From Chloranthus sessilifolius (taxonomy: Eukaryota; Streptophyta; Magnoliopsida; Chloranthales; Chloranthaceae), in the NCBI GenBank assembly GCA_021018995.1, contig CM037593.1, positions 42,111,810 to 42,175,809 on the forward strand: a DNA stretch of 64,000 nt, written 5' to 3'. This document shows, in pieces, positions 22,480 to 34,699 of this stretch. A model generated the notes under the pieces. The model was not told the DNA's origin, did not search any database, and saw only the letters and a list, made by a program, of their open reading frames with translations. Numbering within the stretch: the first letter of the stretch is position 1; each line of letters opens with the position of its first letter. Made by a program: the position numbers and the translations under genes.

Positions 22480-25291
22480 GTTAGGCATTTACTTGCAATA
22501 AAAACAAAGGAATTGTCATGACTTTAGTCAAGGCACCATATGAATCTTGAGCTCCGCCAAAGGGTAAAAGCGATCAAAATTGAAATTAACTCCTTGCTTG
22601 AGAAATTGGAGGTGATGTGGAAACAACGGTCAAAAGAATTATGGCTTCGTGAGGGAGATAATAACACAATTTTTTTTCACACTCATGCATCTCAACATAA
22701 GAAAAGAAATATCATCAAGGGTATTTATGATGCAGAAGGGATCTGGACCACATCGGGGAAGGAGATACAGGAGATTATCCAAGCCTACTATAGGGACTTA
22801 TTCCACACCGCAAACCCAGTAAGAATTGATGAGGCTTTGTCACACATTCAAAGCAAAGTCACAAAATATCAAAACGGGTGGTTAACCAAACTTTTCACGG
22901 CAGCATAGGTCAAAAAGTCACTTTTCCAGATGCAACCCTTAAAATCTCCAGGACCTGATGGTATGCCTCCTCTTTTCTTTCAAATATATTGGAATATTAT
23001 TGGTCAATCTGTTACAAATTCTGTTATTGCATATATTAATGGGAGTGCTGACATCCACACCTTAAATAAAACCAACATTGTACTTATTCCCAAAATAAAG
23101 ACCTGACCCGTGTTACAGATTTTTGGCCTATAAGTCTTTGTAATGTTCTCTACAAGGTCATTGCAAAGGCATTGGCTAATCATTTCAAATTGATCCTTCC
23201 TAATATTATTTCTGAAAACTAGAGCACTTTTGTTTCGGGTCGTCTCATTATGGATAATGTTCTTGTGTCTTTTGAAATTGGCCATCACATGAAATCTAAA
23301 AGGGGCAAAGATAAAGGTTGTTGTGCTATCAAACTTGACATGAGAAAAGCTTATGATCAAGGTGAATGGCTTTTTCTAGAGAAAGCCCTTCTCAAACTTG
23401 GTTTTAATCAAGCATAGGTCAACCTGATCGTGGGTTGTGATCTGTCTCTTATTCCTTCTCCTTAAATGGTAATGTGATGGGTCATATTAATCCTACTAGA
23501 GGCATTTGACAAGGGGACCCGCTCTCTCCTTATTTATTATATGTGCCAAATTTTTTTCCTCCATGCTTCACCATGCGGCTTTGTTGAGAAAGATTTCAGG
23601 AATCTAGGTGGAACGGGGTGCTCCTAAGGTATCCCATCTTTTTTTCGTCGATGACAGCCTAGTTTATAAAAAGCAGATGAGAATCAGTGGGAAGAACTAA
23701 TTCATATTTTAAATTTATATGAAGATGCATCGGGGCAGATGGTGAATATGGACAAATCTGCTATTTCATTCTATACTAATGTAAGGGTTGCTGACCGTGA
23801 TCGGGTACTTCAGATACCTGGAATGAGGAGGGTTTCGGTTCAGGAAAAATACCTTGGACTTCCAACTATTATAGGCAGGTCTAAGAAAGGGGTGTTTGGT
23901 GCGATCAAAGATAGAGCGTGGTGAAAGCTTCAGGGATGGAAGGAAAAGTTGCTATCGAGAGCGGGAAAAGAAATTCTTATCAAAGTTGTGGCCCAGGCAA
24001 TTCTTACTTATACCATGAGTTGTTTTTGTATCCCGGGTAATCTTCTTCATGAGATTTCTATGCTCATTGCCAATTTTTGGTGAGGTAACAATTGTGATTC
24101 AAAAGGGATTCGTTGGGTGAGTTGGGATAAGATGTGCAGCTCGAAATCCTGGGGAGGGCTCGGTTTTAAGGAACTCCAAGCCTTTAATAGTGCCATGTGC
24201 ATAAAACAATGTTGGAGGATTCTCACTAATCCAACCTCTTTAGTAGCAAGGGTTCTAAAAGCAAAGTATTTTCCATCTTTGAATTTTTTGAAGGCAAATC
24301 TTGGTCCACGTCCATCTTACACATGGCAGAGCATACACTCGAAAATTCCTATTGTTGATAAAGGAATGATATGGCGTATTGGAAATGGGGCCAACATTAA
24401 CATTTGGGATGATAAGTGGGTACCTCATAAATCCACTTTCAAACTAATCACTCCAGATCAACAAAGTGGGGGACATCTTATTGCAAAATCCATTACGTTG
24501 GAATGAAACTGAGATCCGAAAAAATTTCTTACCTCTTGATGTAGAAACAATTCTAAATATCCCCTTACCCTGTAGACCTGGGTCAGATAAATTAGCTTGG
24601 GTGCACCAAAAAATGGGCGATTCTCAGTGAAATCAGCTTATTATGTGGCCAGAGATTATAATTATTGTGTTGGAGGAAAAGATGGCACAACTACCACTAG
24701 CTCTCTGGAAGGTGATTTGATATGGAAATGCATTTGGAATAGTTCTATCCTAAATAAAGTTAAGAATTTCATGTGGCACACTTACAAAGGAATCCTTTCG
24801 GTGAAAGAAAAGCTTCATCAATGGCAATGTAACTTGAATCCAACTTGCAACTTGTGTGGGATGTATTTAGTATCTATCAATCATGCAATCTAGAAATGTG
24901 AGTGGGCAGCTAAGCAATGGTTTCTTTCTTCATTGGGTATCAGAGTTCATCTCACTAGACATCCTTGTTTCACTGGATGGCTGTCGCAGATTGTTAAAGA
25001 AGATAGTGAAATTGATTTAAACATAGTTTTTACAGTTACATGGGCAGTTGGAAATTCAGAAACAAGGTAGTGAATAACGAAAAAGTGGGGGACCTGTATA
25101 GCCATATTCGGGATAGCAAAAATTGGTTAAGGGAGTATACTGAAGCAACTTTGAAATGTGTTCCTGGGGAGGATGTGAAATCCTCGACTATATTGACACC
25201 CAAATGGATCCCACCAGTGGAAGGGATTTATAAGATAAATGTTGATGCTGCATGGAGAAAAGAGTCAAGGAAGGGAGGTACTGGTGTTATT
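22480..25291 (+). pseudogene. L1-type LINE fragment: RT, zinc-binding and RNase H parts
   Basis: The start shows the plant LINE pre-RT signature KQRSKELWLREGDNNTIFFH (22620-22680). The RT core follows: LKSPGPDGMPPLFFQ (22938-22985), IALANHFKLILPNII-like, FVSGRLIMDNVLVSFE (23230-23275), CCAIKLDMRKAYDQGEW (23320-23370, first Asp), and FFVDDSLVY near 23641 (catalytic VDD). Then KYLGLPTIIGRSKKG, the GGLGFKELQAFNSAMC region (24150), a zinc-binding part FMWHTYKGILSVKEKL...CNLC (24765-24860), and the RNase H start GIYKINVDAAWRKES (25220-25260). Many stops and frameshifts. Both ends are cut by Tat LTRs, so the endonuclease part and the end of RNase H should lie outside the two Tat elements. Confidence 0.88.
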
Positions 25292-27390
25292 TGTTGGTAC
25301 ACACTTTTTCTGGGTTCCTTTTGGTCCCCGGAAAGAGTGGCCCAATTCTGTCCAAGTGGACTCTGGCAAAAGCGGTAAAGTAATAATAGAAGATATATAA
25401 AAAAAAGGGTAAATCCTATGGTGAGGATACCTGGGTCGTTGCGATCATTGGTCGACCAACGTCAGTAGCACTGGGTCACCTAAAAGTTTAGTTAACCTAA
25501 TCTTCCTAATCCTACACGAAGTTTAATTACTCTACTTTTCCCAATCCTATTGGGAGTCTAATTAATTTAATGTCCTAATTATAATAGGAATCTAATTAAT
25601 TTACGTATTGTAACTTTACTAATGACTAACCAACTTTCCTAATCCCACTAGAAGTCTAATTAATACTAGTCTCCTAATTGTACTAGGAAAGCAAATATGT
25701 TAATTAAATTGAAATTACTTTCCTGATTCTATTAGGAATGCCAAAATATACTAATTATACTAAGAAAACTAATTCAATTAGAACTCTAATTAATTGAAAA
25801 TATGCTAATTATATTAAAATTCTAATTAAAAGTATACTAATTTTACTAAAAATCTAAAAAAAGGGTTTGGCCCTCTATGCTAAGGGTTTACTTCGAAAAT
25901 AATATAGATTGAAAAACTGATTTTGAATTTATGGATTATGAGTTTATGGATTGAAAATCGAAGATTTTAAAAATTATGAATTGAAAATTATAACTAAAAT
26001 TCTAGAACTAGAATTTAAGAACTAGAATATTAAAATTGATCTAAGAATTAGAACCTAAGATCTAAAACTAGAGATTTAGAACTAAATTCGAAATTCTAAG
26101 ACTGAATTTAAGACTGAAATTTAAAGACTAGTTCTAGAAACTAATGACTAGAACCAAAAAACTAAAAATTTAGATTAAAACCTAAGATCTAAGATCTAGA
26201 ATTAGGGCCTAGAGGCTAGAACCTAAATCTGAAACTAAAATTTTAAAAAGGAACTGGTTCTAGAACCTAAGAACTAGAACCAAAAAATTAAGAACTAGAA
26301 AAAAATTAAGAACTGGTTCTTAGAAATTAAGAATTAGAACCAGAGATTAAAAACTAAGATCTAAGACTAGAATTTAAGAACTAAAAGCTAGAACTTAAGA
26401 ACTAGACTCTAGAACCAGAAGGAAGTTAAGAACCAAAAAAATTGAGAACTAGAGGAGAATATACCTGAAGCTAAGCACTGCAGAGGGGGAACTCGAAAAC
26501 TCCAGTATTGGATGCTAGAAATTGTGTGTTGGTCGAGATAAAGGGGTCTATTTATAGGTATTTAGGCAATTGCACACCCTATGGGGTGCACTTAATTAGC
26601 TGGTCGAATTCAATTACGCGCCCTATGGGGTGCGCTTTGAAGCAAGTGCGTAATCACTTTGAGTCGGTGACTGACTCAGTGAGTGACCGGCTGACTGGCT
26701 CAGCCGGGCATCCTAGTCCTAGTCTAATTAGACTAATTACGCACCCTATTTAGTACGCACAATCCAATTAAGCACTACATACAAGGTGCTTAATCATGGA
26801 GTTTGGGCGGTCATAGGACTTAGCGACCAAGTCTGAATTAGACCAATTATGCGTTGTTGAAGGGGCGCATAATCTGATTGCGCGCGCTAGTTAGAGCGCG
26901 CAATCAGGTCTCAAGGCGGTCTAAGGGAGGGGAGTTTCGATCAAAATTAGACCGATTGCGCGCCAGTGGTGATGTGTGCAATTGGATTATGCACGCTGCC
27001 TAATGCTCACAATCCACTCCTAAGCCGGTCCACAGGAAGGGGATTCCTGATCCAAATTGGACCAATTACGTGCCAGCTGTGTGACGTGTAATCAAATTAC
27101 ACACACTATAGAGGGCGCGTAATTCAAGATCTACTTGGGTTTGGGTCGGGTTCGAGCCACAGAGCTATTGTTTCAGTGCATGGACCTCATATTAGGGTTG
27201 TGGGGTCTGAGCCACAGAGCTATTGTTTTAGCCTGTGTTCAGCCATATACTATTCTTTCAGTATATGATCCCCATATTAGGGTTTTAAGGCTTTCAAAGA
27301 AGGTAAGTCCCTTCTGAAACTCATGAGCAAGGTCAAAGGTTGACCGAATACGTTTGTATATTTTGAGAGGGCAAAATTGGGGTGTCTACA
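25292..27390 (-). mobile_element. Tat-R 3' LTR
   Basis: On the - strand it begins TGTAGACACCCCAATTTTGC and ends TGTACCAACA (2099 bp). TATA box CTATAAATAG lies within 26548-26558. U3 with GCGC/AATT motifs spans 26560-27120. A purine-rich quasi-repeat AAGAACTAGAACC recurs through 25990-26460 and is the complement of the TTAGTTCTAG block of the other LTRs. The conserved GC island is shortened (25858-25895). There is no matching target duplication on its two sides, as expected for one LTR of a longer element. Confidence 0.88.
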
Positions 27391-27404
27391 GATGCCCCTC
27401 TTCG
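27391..27404 (-). other. Tat-R polypurine tract
   Basis: On the - strand CGAAGAGGGGCATC directly precedes the LTR start TGTAGAC. A purine run abutting the 3' LTR is the plus-strand primer site of LTR retrotransposons; this fixes 25292-27390 as a 3' LTR and fixes the polarity of the 3' region. Confidence 0.7.
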
Positions 27405-28150
27405 TTGCGTCCTTATAAAGTAAGGATGCATTGAAGAAGTAGACACCCCTCTCCCAAGGATGCCTTCTCATTTTTTTGGGAAATTACAAGTGTGAATCGG
27501 GGTTGCTGACATAAAATGCTTGGCTTTCTTATCTATCAGCACAAGCTAAGATGGAGCATTCGGGGGCCCAGTGGTAGCTGTCGAAAGGCATATTTTATGT
27601 CGTGGATGCGAGTGACATCCCATCGCATATCGCGACTTGCTGCGAATAGCAGTCAACGGGGGATAATTGGCCTATCCAAATCCGTAGGTACAAAGAGCAT
27701 CCCGTCGCATTTCGTGACTTGTTGCAAGGGACAGTCAAACGGTATGAGAGTCGATATCCAAAGCTATAAGTATAAGGGGCAATCAAACAAAGGGATATTC
27801 GACACAATCGATGTACCAGGGGGCATCATATGAATGTCCAAAGACAAGGTCCAGAGATCTAAATAATAAGATATAATATCATGTAATGGCAAAGGTTTTC
27901 GCAAGTCATGTCAGACCGGGCGCATCATTGCTCACACCAATGGTGCGCCAGGTGTCCCTTTCTAGTAGACATTTGTGATTTCTTAGAATTGAGTATACTT
28001 AGTGTTCGGTTTCCCAGAGGAAAGAACGAATTGGAGAGGTGAGAAGTGAATTTTGATAGGTAGGAAATTTATTTTTATTTATTTATTTTTTGAAAATATG
28101 AAATTTTTGAATATTTGGGATTTAACTTAAGATCAATTCGGTTATAAAAC
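27405..28150. other. Tat-R sequence between polypurine tract and ORF D, with about 90-bp quasi-repeats
   Basis: Two imperfect units at about 27608-27698 and 27699-27790 share CATCCCRTCGCATNTCGNGACTTG. An AT-rich stretch (28060-28110) follows. The left partner is 16042-16836. No gene seen. Confidence 0.5.
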
Positions 28151-28345
28151 TTCAAAAAATGTGGCTTTCGAGATGCAGTTGAGCAGATCCACCGGTATGG
28201 GATTTGGAGACCCGACCATTTATGTGGTTGTCAAGACGACATTTGGCATGCCTGGATGCTCCGTCTAACCTTATCATAAATACTGATAATTGTCTCTTAT
28301 AGGAGGACTACATTGATTCACGAATAGAGAGACATGTTTTGAAAG
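28150..28345 (+). pseudogene. ORF D, right copy, broken
   Basis: Reads STGMGFGDPTIYVVVKTTFG, then shifts frame near 28255; sequence matching the left ORF end (GACTACATTGATTCACGAAT) continues to 28345 in other frames. Counterpart of 15860-16042. Confidence 0.4.
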
Positions 28346-28439
28346 ACATTTGACTTAATATTAGCTAACTATATTTTACAGGAAAATATTGAGCATAAGG
28401 GGGGTGATAATACTTACCTGATTTATTACCTGTTGGAGG

Positions 28440-29685
28440 CTTGTGTATGCAATGGGACTTGTTGGTTGTTGTGTTGGTGTCGTGATAGGGAGATTGGTAT
28501 TCTCCTTCATTTCTATTGTGGTGAGGATTTGATGCTTGCCAGAGTGATGAAATGTTTTGGGGAGGTGAGGTTCGTGATGGGACATTGGTGATCCTCCCCT
28601 TCCTGGTTGTGTTATGGGACGAGTTTGTTATGGGATGTCCAGATTGGCCGATTAGATGTCGTGATGGGAAATTCAGAGGATCTCCTTCCCTTCTGGTTTT
28701 TTTACTGTGATGAGTCCTGCTGGTCGTAAGAGAGATGGGTTGTAAGGGGACTCTAATGAGATGTCCGCACTAAGACTTGATATTTGTTGGGTGCGATGGG
28801 ACATTTGGAGGGTTTGGCTCTTCATTCGTACATTTCTACTCTAGTGGAGTCTGGCAATTGCTGCATAGTGATGTATTTGGAGATTGGGCCCTCTACTTCC
28901 GTGATGGGACAGTGGTTGAGTCCTCCCCTCTATTTGTTATGTCGGGTCACGTGATGGGATTTCGGGGAGGTGTAATTGGCGGGTTGGGACCAAGCATTTT
29001 GGATAGTAGTCTTGTGATGGGATAGGTTTGTGATGAAATCAAGTTGTAGTTGCATCACGACGGGTCATGTTTATGAGTGTGTAACAAGATGCTTGTTTGA
29101 ATGGTTTTTGAGATTGTGATGGGACTTGTGTTTGGCCTTGACAGCGTGATTTCTTCCTCTGATTGGGGCCGCTTTATTCGATGTGCAAGTTTACATGATG
29201 GAACGGAGTTTGTTCCTTCCTTTGACAGGTCTGGGACTGTGTGCTGAGGACAGTGGTTGAGTCCTCCCTTCTGTTTGTTGTACGGGGTCACGTGATGGGA
29301 TTTTGGGGAGGTGTAATTGGCGGGTTGTGACCAAGCATTTTGGATAGTAGTGTCGCAATGGGATAGGTTTGTGATGAGATCAAGTTGCAATTGCATCGCG
29401 ACGGGTCATGTTCATGATTGTGTAACAGGATGTTTGTTTGAATGGTTTCTGAGATTGCGACGGGACTTACGTTTGGCCTTGACAATGTGATTTCTTCCTC
29501 TGATTGGGGCCGCTTTATTCGATGTGCAAGTTTACGTGATGGAACAGAGTTTGTTCCTTCCTTTGGCAGATATGGGGTTGTGTGCATAGTCGCATCGCAT
29601 TGGGACCTGATATGAGTGTATGATAGGGTGTCGGTCTGATGACTCCTCGGCGATTTCGACGTCATGACGAGATAGTGAGGGTGTC
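28440..29685 (+). repeat. PBS-core motif cluster, right copy, part 1
   Basis: Degenerate copies of GCGATGGGAC or GTGATGGGAC, for example at 28569, 28654, 28793, 28894, 28951, 29010, 29118, 29292 and 29358, with further GCGACGGGAC variants near 29397 and 29457. The consensus equals the second half of the Tat PBS (TGGCGATCGCGATGGGA). The cluster continues at 43990-44400 after the Athila insertion. Confidence 0.7.
28909..29590 (+). repeat. Tandem duplication of about 341 bp within the motif cluster
   Basis: GACAGTGGTTGAGTCCTCCC at 28909 recurs at 29250. GTGATGGGAT at 28951 recurs at 29292, and GATGTGCAAGTTTAC at 29179 recurs at 29521. The two copies differ at a few per cent of sites. Confidence 0.85.
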
Positions 29686-31519
29686 TGTTGGTGTTCTGAG
29701 TGTGCATGATTTATATGTGTTTTGAAAACAGACTTAAAAATGATGAATTGTACTTAATTTGGGAAAAAGAATAAAGAAATATCAGCACAGAGAGAACATA
29801 ATTAGCCCGCAAGATCAGGGCCAATTATAGCAAGTTTTAAATGTAAGTGAGTAAAAGATCGTCCACAGAGAATTTGTTTAAAATGTAAGATAAACCTCCA
29901 GATCTAGGCTACCAGATCTGGCCTCTTATCCTATCTACAAAGCACATAAGATGGGAGGTTGAATTTGTCACGTTAACTAAATGATAAAAGTAAAAGTTAA
30001 ACTAAATGATCCAGATCTGAGTTGGGAGAATTTTAATGTAAATTTAAAAAAATGGAGAAATAATATCTAACTTTGATTTGGTCCTTGAAACACAATGAGA
30101 ATGACTGCAGGTCAAATGAGAGATGATCCAATCTTCATCTGGCTACAAGCACAGATGCAAGAGAAATAAATCTAACTCAAGGATTAAATTTAGGCTTATG
30201 GTTATGGTCTGTCCACTTCAATGGCCACAGACCATCCAATAGTCTTTAATCTAAACCCTTAATTCAGAACAAGAAATATCACTACAAATGCTGTGAGAGA
30301 TTAGGTTACAAACACTAATTCCCACAGGGTTAATGAATCAAGGGAAATTACATGAAAAACAGTAAATCTAAAGGAGTCTAGTGCAATAAGGAGATCAGAG
30401 GGAACCCTTAACACGAATCCAATTGAGAATGTACGGTTGCAACAACCTTTTCAAATTCACCATTACAATTACAGAGCACAGCTTAAATAGCTCTCAGATT
30501 TGTAGTCTTGAATACAATTCTCTTTTGAATTACAGAGGTATCTCACAGCTCTTAATTGCAAGTAAAAGTTAGGCTATTACAGGGGTTTCAGACAAACTAG
30601 CTGATTTAGAAATGGGGGAATAGGAATGAAACTCAAAATCTGGATGCCCAAATTGGGCCAATGGTTCATCTATTTATAGTTTTCCCCAGGTCTAGCTCTG
30701 ATGCATATCGACCAATCAGAAGTGCTCAGATCTGTATCAACCAATGGTAGTAGAGCACAAGGATCCAGATCTGTTCTGGCAAATCAGAATTGCTCGATCC
30801 GTTCAAATCAATCAGCACATAAGCATCAATTCATTATGCAATTTGAAAATCTGTTAGAGCTTCTAGAAGTTCCCGCCAAGTGATTTCATCTTCGGGTGCT
30901 CACATGGGGTGGAATATGCCTTCCCTTCGTGCTTAGAATCTTCTGGAATGTCCCTAGGTTTTTAAATGCATTGGGACGCGTGAAAAAGATTACTGAATTA
31001 CCCTTGCAAAAGCTAGGAATCTCCAGAATACCATTTCCCATAGTTTAGGGAACTTTTCGCAAGGTACTGTGACTCCTGAAGCTCTTTTCGCAAAGTTTAG
31101 GTTCGTCGTAGGAGTTCTCTTCTTTTGAAAAGGTCAATCATCCTTTCAAGAGTTCAGTGCTCTTCAAAACTAAGCTGGAGCTTTTAGTTCATTTCGCAGG
31201 TTCAGTTCTTTTCGAATGTTGATTCTTTTCAAAAGCACTCAGAGTGCATTTTCTTCAAATTGCTCCACATTTCTTTTAAGGTTGAGACGGTCTTTGCCTC
31301 TTCGATTGCATTTTGATGCCTAGTGAGGTCGTCCTTCTCTTTCTTCCTTTGGATCGACATGGATTATCATCTTTTGGCACTTTTTTTAGGCTTTCATGGT
31401 TAAGCTTTGTCTTTATTGTTAGTCAGAACACAAGCACTTAAAACACTTATTTAGTTCTCTCAAGGGTCTATCAAGGCCCAGGTTAAAGGGTGGAAAATGG
31501 TATTTTCTAGTTCTCAACA
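29686..31519 (-). repeat. Athila 3' LTR
   Basis: 1834 bp, against 1862 bp for the 5' LTR. Most of it is nearly identical to the 5' copy. The block 31080-31420 instead shows many short losses relative to 43515-43850, so divergence is very uneven. Confidence 0.93.
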
Positions 31520-31534
31520 CACCCCCAAACCTAA
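31520..31534 (-). other. Athila polypurine tract
   Basis: On the - strand TTAGGTTTGGGGGTG directly precedes the 3' LTR start. A near-identical copy lies 1.6 kb further inside the element (33104-33120). Confidence 0.75.
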
Positions 31535-33235
31535 GCTTTGCTAGTCCCTTAGGAAAGTCAAAATTAAAAACGTAATAAAAGCCACTTTTGTAGGGAACAT
31601 TGCATTTAGCATATACAACAAGCCTTTTAAACCCTAGGTGATCCCTAGTGGAGGAGTGAAGTCTCCGAGGGTTTTCGGTGAAGGTACCCTACAAACTTCT
31701 CCAATAAATCGCTTAAGATCAATGCGCTCATAAAGCAAACTTTCATCCAATCAGATTATTCACACCGCATCGGTCAGTCAGAAGAAGATTTTCAAGAAAA
31801 CATCAGTTCAAAACTAAAATTCTGCTGTAATTCCTTTTACCATTCACTCAATTTGTGTCAAAAAGTTATTTACAAGAAAAATTAATGAACAACTTGCCTT
31901 CTATTTGAGAATTCAATTTTGATGTTACCCCAATGAGTTGATTTCAAACCCAACTCTCTCCAGGATTTTCACTCAATATGCAAATAAGAGGGTTGTACCA
32001 TTTCACACGGCTCAAGAGCAGTTACAGCCCTCAAATAGGACTGTAAGCATGAGAATAGGCATTGCTTTTTTAGTTCTGAATTCACTGCTCTTTTCACCAT
32101 AGATTACACAAATCCTTATCTCCATGTGACAGCTCAATCCATCATTGATCAGTACGGACTTTAACTTGGGTTGTAATGTGGCTTATGGGTGAAATTTATC
32201 AAGAATAAAGGGGTGGAATGGAGTTCAAAATTGAGAAGTCAGTCAAGGTAAGGAGGTGATAGACACACCTTCTTCAATTCAGCATAATTTCATCTTCTTT
32301 TTTGAATTTTTAGAGCCAAAGTGGCCATCTTTTTCTCTTTCTTTTTCAAACTTCCAATGAAATGCCTTCTCCTTCTTTTTTATTTTTTATTTTTTATTTT
32401 TTTATTTTTTTTTATCAAGGTAATATTGACTGGAATGCCACATTTCTTCTGCTGATACATTATTGCCTTCAATTATGATTCTTCCTCTTTTATCAAACTG
32501 TTACTCCATTCTCCTTTCTTCAGCTTCCTTCCCTTTATCTTCTGACTTCTCAGAGTGAGGATTAGGCTAACTGAGGTTGATGAGGTTTCAAAGAAATCTT
32601 AGATTTATAAAGCTCAAATGGTGTGTATCAAGGGCAGTTTCAAAAGGTGGGGCTTTGTAAGGTTCAAACTGTCCAAAAGGAAGCCTTACATCATTTCTTT
32701 AATATCATGATTGCTGTCAAGTTATTTCAATTTGAATATGTGTAACTTCTAGTGAAAAGAAGCAGGTTCAAACAGTCCCAAGAGCAGAAAAAATTGCCAA
32801 TTCATACCTCCAAAGAATACAGTTCAGATCCAAATCTCACTGGGTGTGGTTTTCTATCAAATTCCTGAGGTATATCATCACTGTTTTCTCTCTTTTTAGG
32901 TTTACTAAAACATCAATTTTCTTTTGGAAATTTAAATTTTCTGACATTCACTTCATGAAAGTATTAGAATTATACTAGAAGTTAATTTTAAAAAGTTTTA
33001 ACTTTCTCATTTTTCAAAACAACAGCTGTGAAATTACTTCATTTTCAAAAATTCTACTGATCATAAGCTGCATTGATGTTAACTCAATTATTGACATTTC
33101 TGCCACACCCCCAAACCTATGGTGAGCAGGGTCCGCACTGGTCCAAAGCAAAGAAAAGAAACAATCAAGCAGAAATCATAATGACAAGAAGAAAGAACAG
33201 AAATGCATAGTAATTACACAAGAAAAACCAGAATT
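31535..33235 (-). other. Athila 3' non-coding region
   Basis: No open frame of note on either strand. Contains a T-rich run on the + strand (32368-32416) and the second polypurine-like site (33104-33120). AT-rich, with no recognisable domain. Confidence 0.6.
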
Positions 33236-33275
33236 TTATATTACAAACTCATAACACAGATAAGTACAATGTGAT

Positions 33276-34027
33276 CTAATAACTGGGGTCAAAATCTGTA
33301 TCATAAGTTGGTTCAATGGGATCAGAACTGGAGTCACTGTCAAAGTCAGAACTAGAAACAGTATTGGAGTCTGAACTCGATTTAGCCTTCTCCTGGATTG
33401 TGTTTTGCAGCTTAGTGTATTCCTCTGATTTGATCTTTTTGGTGAGGCCAATGTACTTTCCAAGTCTAGTAGTCCTCAGTTTTTCCTGTTCAAGCTGTGC
33501 TTGCAACATGGTCACCTTGTGCTGCTCACTCCTAACCATCTGAAAAGTTTGACCCAGCAGGTCCTTCATTTTCTCTCTCTCAAATTTCATGAATAACTCC
33601 AATTTCTGAATCTGGTTTTCATAAGGGTTCTAATGTAAGCTTGCAAATCAGCTAACCCCTTGAGGACATCTCGACAGATATATGGATTCTCTTCCATAGC
33701 CCTTTTGAGAGCGGCAAATCTGGGAATGGGAATGGAATGGTAGGGGACCAAAGGTATCCCAGCTATGGGAGTGGGAGAAGAGGGGTCCAGAAGGATGACT
33801 TCAGGGTCGGTCTGATTGGCTTGATCCGAGAAAGTGAGGAGAGGTGAAGGGGGCTCAACAAGAGCTACCTCAGGTTCAGTTTGGGTAGCATGGGCTGTAG
33901 TGGTGAGGGTGGGCGGATCAACCAATACTACCTCAGGTTCTGTTTGGGTAGCATGGTCATCAACGCTGATGGCTAAGGTAGTTGTGTGGGAAGTGGAGGC
34001 TAAGGTTTGGAGAAGCTCATTGGTCAC
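33276..34027 (-). pseudogene. Athila 3' ORF, C-terminal part (overlapping frames)
   Basis: Two overlapping frames (34027-33587 and 33602-33276) join by a small frameshift. The first holds three imperfect repeats: HATQTEPEVVLVDPPTL, HATQTEPEVALVEPPSP and QANQTDPEVILLDPSSP. The second is charged and heptad-like (EREKMKDLLGQTFQMVRSEQ), then Ser/Asp-rich (SSDSNTVSSSDFDSDSSSD). No enzyme motif. In Athila elements this place is held by an ORF once called env-like; nothing here shows a signal peptide or a membrane segment, so I do not call it envelope. Confidence 0.5.
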
Positions 34028-34659
34028 AGACTGATTATCTGTGTTGATCTGTAGTTGGGCTTGGATGGATTGGAGAAAGGTAAATATTTGGCTAATAGAT
34101 TCAGGTGTGGTGTAGTATGCATAGTAGGGGCTGGTAAAACTGAAGTGGATGGTGGAGGTGCAATGGGTGAAATGGCTGTAAAGGGAGAAGTAGCCAAGTG
34201 AGTGAAATGAGGAGGGTCAGGTATAGGGACAGATTCAAGCCCAACATTTTCAAAAATAGACCCCATCAATGATGAATAAGCCTCTGTAGTGAAAATCTCA
34301 GGTTTAGGGGTATGGGTTACTTCAGGTGTGTGGGCTGAAGGAGTAGGTGAACTTGAGAGGCTTTGGAGAAGAGGAGTGCTAGGAGATTGTTCAATAAAAT
34401 CTATGGCCAGGTCTTGGGCATTGGTGGGAGAAATTGGTGGTGTGAGTATGGCTGGAGTGGTTGGTGTAGAGGGGGAGTCTGCAATTGGGATAATGGTTGG
34501 TATGGGAGATGGGACTGCTGGAATAGGTGAAGTGGCAGGAGCTGGACTAGGTGAGGAGGGTAAAATGACAACTTCTTCAAGAATGGGTGCAGCTGAAGAG
34601 CTGGTCACCACAAGAAGCACAACTTCTTCAAGAATGGGTGCAGCTAAAGAGCTGGTCAC
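34024..34659 (-). CDS. Athila 3' ORF, Pro/Ser/Thr-rich part
   Basis: 211 codons, very rich in Pro, Ser, Thr and Ala (PSSPSPAPATSPIPAVPSPI and similar), low complexity. It opens with a duplicated segment AAPILEEVV coded by a 51-bp tandem repeat (34568-34609 and 34619-34660). It probably continues upstream into the segment at 34700-35240 in another frame. No known domain; likely a disordered linker of the 3' ORF product. Confidence 0.5.
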   Translation of the reverse strand: MTSSLAAPILEEVVLLVVTSSSAAPILEEVVILPSSPSPAPATSPIPAVPSPIPTIIPIADSPSTPTTPAILTPPISPTNAQDLAIDFIEQSPSTPLLQSLSSSPTPSAHTPEVTHTPKPEIFTTEAYSSLMGSIFENVGLESVPIPDPPHFTHLATSPFTAISPIAPPPSTSVLPAPTMHTTPHLNLLAKYLPFSNPSKPNYRSTQIISL

Positions 34660-34699
34660 CTCGTGGTCCGCAAGCGGTGTTCTAAGGGAGCCTGCAGGG

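Noticed and set aside
28440..29685. A CRISPR-like array
   Set aside because: Motif copies are degenerate, irregularly spaced, and lie in a plant retrotransposon.
28376..29707. His/Thr/Pro-rich - strand frames
   Set aside because: They follow from the GATGGGAC repeats and the 341-bp duplication, not from a conserved protein.
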